Of a stretch of 64,000 bases of DNA, positions 62,562-64,000 are shown piece after piece. This stretch comes from an uncultured Alistipes sp. (GTDB lineage: Bacteria; Bacteroidota; Bacteroidia; Bacteroidales; Rikenellaceae). The translations under genes were made by a program, and so were the position numbers. The stretch is from NCBI GenBank assembly GCA_944323075.1, contig CALURC010000013.1, positions 1 to 64,000 of the forward strand, written 5' to 3'. Within the stretch, counting starts at the first letter, position 1; each line of letters opens with the position of its first letter. The notes under the pieces were generated by a model. The model made no database searches. It saw only the letters and a list, made by a program, of their open reading frames with translations, and was not told the DNA's origin.

Positions 62562-63584
62562 ATGCAGATTGCTGGAATAGATTTGGGCGACAAGCCGCTG
62601 TTTCTCGCTCCGATGGAGGATGTGACCGATCCATCGTTCCGTTATGTGTGCAAGCACTTCGGGGCGGATATGCTATATACTGAATTCATATCGTGTGACG
62701 GCCTGATCCGTGATGCCGCAAAATCGGTGGCCAAACTCCGACTGTTTGATTACGAGCGTCCTATCGGCATACAGCTTTACGGAAATGAGATCGAACCGAT
62801 GGTTGAGGCGGCGCGCGTAGCTGAAGCGGCGGGACCTGATCTGATTGATATAAACTTCGGGTGTCCTGTCCGGAAAATCGCGGCGCGGGGTGCCGGAAGC
62901 GGCATGATGCGCGATGTCCCGAAGATGGTCGAAATGACCCGGAGGATTGTCGAAGCAGTGCGGTTGCCGGTAACGGTAAAAACCCGGCTCGGTTGGGACG
63001 AAGAGTCGAAAAACATCGTCGAAATTGCTGAACGGTTGCAGGATGTGGGGATTGCGGCGTTGACCATTCACGGCAGAACTCGGGCGCAGCTGTATCGCGG
63101 AGAGGCGGATTGGACGCTGATCGGGGAGGTGAAGCGGAATCCGAGAATGCACATTCCGATTATCGGTAATGGAGATATCGATTCGCCGGTCAAGGCGGCC
63201 GAGGCGTTCGAACGTTATGGGGTCGATGGAATTATGATCGGACGGGCGACTTTTGGGCGACCCTGGATTTTCCGGGAAATCCGGCACTATCTGACTTGTG
63301 GGGAGTTGTTGAAGCAGCCCTCTGTGAAGGAACGAGTCGATCTGGCCAAGCTGCATTTTGCCAAATCGATGGAATTTAAGGGTGAAAAGGTCGGTGTTCT
63401 GGAGATGCGGCGCCACTTCTCCTGCTATTTCAAAGGATTGCCTGACTTTAAAAGTACACGGTTAAAGCTGGTTACCCTGACTGATCCTGACGAGATCCAG
63501 GCAACGTTGGATTATATTGCCGAACGATGGAAAGGTTATGACACGTCGGAAATTACACCTCCGCCTCTTTCACATGAGGTGTAG
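62562..63584 (+). CDS. dusB: tRNA-dihydrouridine synthase, DusB family
   Basis: ATG 62562 (340 aa) is used; the frame continues 30 codons upstream but crosses the promoter and the argS start. The TIM barrel holds LAPMEDVTDPSFR, DINFGCPVRKI with the catalytic Cys, HGRTRAQLYRG and IGRATFGRPWIF for FMN binding. The enzyme reduces uridines in the D-loop of tRNA with NADPH. It is monocistronic. The nearby argS is divergent. Confidence 0.92.
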   Translation: MQIAGIDLGDKPLFLAPMEDVTDPSFRYVCKHFGADMLYTEFISCDGLIRDAAKSVAKLRLFDYERPIGIQLYGNEIEPMVEAARVAEAAGPDLIDINFGCPVRKIAARGAGSGMMRDVPKMVEMTRRIVEAVRLPVTVKTRLGWDEESKNIVEIAERLQDVGIAALTIHGRTRAQLYRGEADWTLIGEVKRNPRMHIPIIGNGDIDSPVKAAEAFERYGVDGIMIGRATFGRPWIFREIRHYLTCGELLKQPSVKERVDLAKLHFAKSMEFKGEKVGVLEMRRHFSCYFKGLPDFKSTRLKLVTLTDPDEIQATLDYIAERWKGYDTSEITPPPLSHEV

Positions 63585-63889
63585 TAAATATGGTTGATTA
63601 TTCAAGTTGGATCAAGGTATGTTTCTGATAGCGGTTCGCGGAAAAGGGTAGACTTCTTGAACAGACTTATTCGGGTAAAACAAAAAAAAGTGAAATAAAA
63701 TTAACTTTTCAAACAATATTCGGATCGATTTCCTAGTTTATACATTGAAAAGTTTAATAATGTATGATGTTCGGTGTCCTTGAGCGGAAATGAAAACGGA
63801 TGCCGATTAATTGAAAAAAAGTAAGTATGGTTTAAATTCTACCTTTTTTGTAATTAACATGAAAATTAACTTTTAATTAAATGGTTTCT
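63585..63889. other. Intergenic region, no gene; weak inverted repeat
   Basis: About 300 AT-rich bases separate dusB from the last gene. The only structure seen is AACTTTTCAA (63703-63712) with TTGAAAAGTT (63745-63754) around a 32-base loop, too weak to call. TACCTTTT at about 63840 is a poor -7 candidate. Confidence 0.45.
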
Positions 63890-64000
63890 ATGAAAAAGGG
63901 AATTTTTTGGGTCGGCGCTTTACTCCTGTCAATGGCAGTAGGTGGTGTTACGGCCTATTCGGTAACGAAAACAATGGAAAAACAGAAGAGCGATGCAAAA
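63890..64000 (+). CDS. N-terminus of an exported or membrane-anchored protein, cut by the window end
   Basis: Only 37 codons are visible. ATG 63890 (or 63881 in frame) gives a short basic start, then a hydrophobic segment (IFWVGALLLSMAVGGVTAY) and a charged region (TKTMEKQKSDAK). It is a signal peptide or anchor. The pattern resembles the N-termini of Bacteroidota DegQ/HtrA proteases, but the visible part is too short to be sure. Confidence 0.5.
   Translation, partial: MKKGIFWVGALLLSMAVGGVTAYSVTKTMEKQKSDAK

Noticed and set aside
1-64000. Mobile elements, CRISPR arrays, rRNA genes, toxin-antitoxin pairs, SusC/SusD pairs
   Set aside because: Searched for by eye and not seen. No transposase, integrase, direct-repeat array or TonB-linked receptor is encoded in this window.

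Overview
The window reads as chromosomal DNA of a Bacteroidota bacterium, most likely order Bacteroidales. Three things point there. Many genes are preceded by the Bacteroidota promoter form, TTTG or TTG, then about 20 bases, then TAnnTTTG. Ribosome binding sites are weak or absent. The gene content is typical: GH97 and GH78 glycosidases, DUF4251, DUF3332 and DUF3089 proteins, a calycin-like lipoprotein, a CotH lipoprotein, a 'putative porin', and ribosomal protein S16 with a long alanine/lysine-rich tail. The genus cannot be fixed from this sequence; a Rikenellaceae-like gut organism is only a guess. No insertion sequence, phage, CRISPR array, rRNA operon or replication origin was found. The window is mostly housekeeping and carbohydrate metabolism.

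Layout. Bases 1-8400 hold exported proteins (DUF3089, glycerophosphodiesterase, calycin-like lipoprotein, metallophosphoesterase, DUF3332), tRNA-Lys, a large-subunit pseudouridine synthase with a long basic tail, a PatB-type C-S lyase and tRNA-His. Bases 8460-14351 are a hexuronate catabolism locus: uxaC, kdgK, eda and an ExuT-type transporter on the minus strand, with a divergent LacI-type regulator. A 40-bp perfect palindrome lies between them and is very probably the operator. Bases 14668-24477 hold an AraC regulator, bioA, a radical SAM enzyme, a GT87 membrane protein, an EFR1-type ferredoxin, prfB with its programmed +1 frameshift, a CotH lipoprotein, a nucleotidyltransferase-like protein and an orphan secreted protein. 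Bases 24627-30840 hold a minus-strand ffh-folD-DUF975-nadE operon and an MFS transporter. An 816-bp gap (30841-31656) contains two tandem promoter/repeat/terminator units that look like short RNAs.

Bases 31657-46671 carry a GT22-like mannosyltransferase, a CoA-transferase, two DUF4251 paralogues, a GH78 rhamnosidase, murF and manC. A putative porin and an MltF-like transglycosylase follow pssA, and a WecA-like enzyme ends the block. Bases 47094-56628 hold rpsP-rimM, a nitroreductase-recQ-exonuclease operon, an esterase, a 62-residue membrane protein with greA behind a terminator-containing leader, an M48 peptidase and dnaK. Bases 56931-64000 hold a retaining-type GH97 enzyme, a flippase-argS operon, dusB and the start of an exported protein cut by the window edge.

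The clearest regulatory stories are the hexuronate switch around 13.2 kb, the leader terminator ahead of greA, and the paired short transcription units at 31.1-31.6 kb. No wholly new multi-gene system could be supported.
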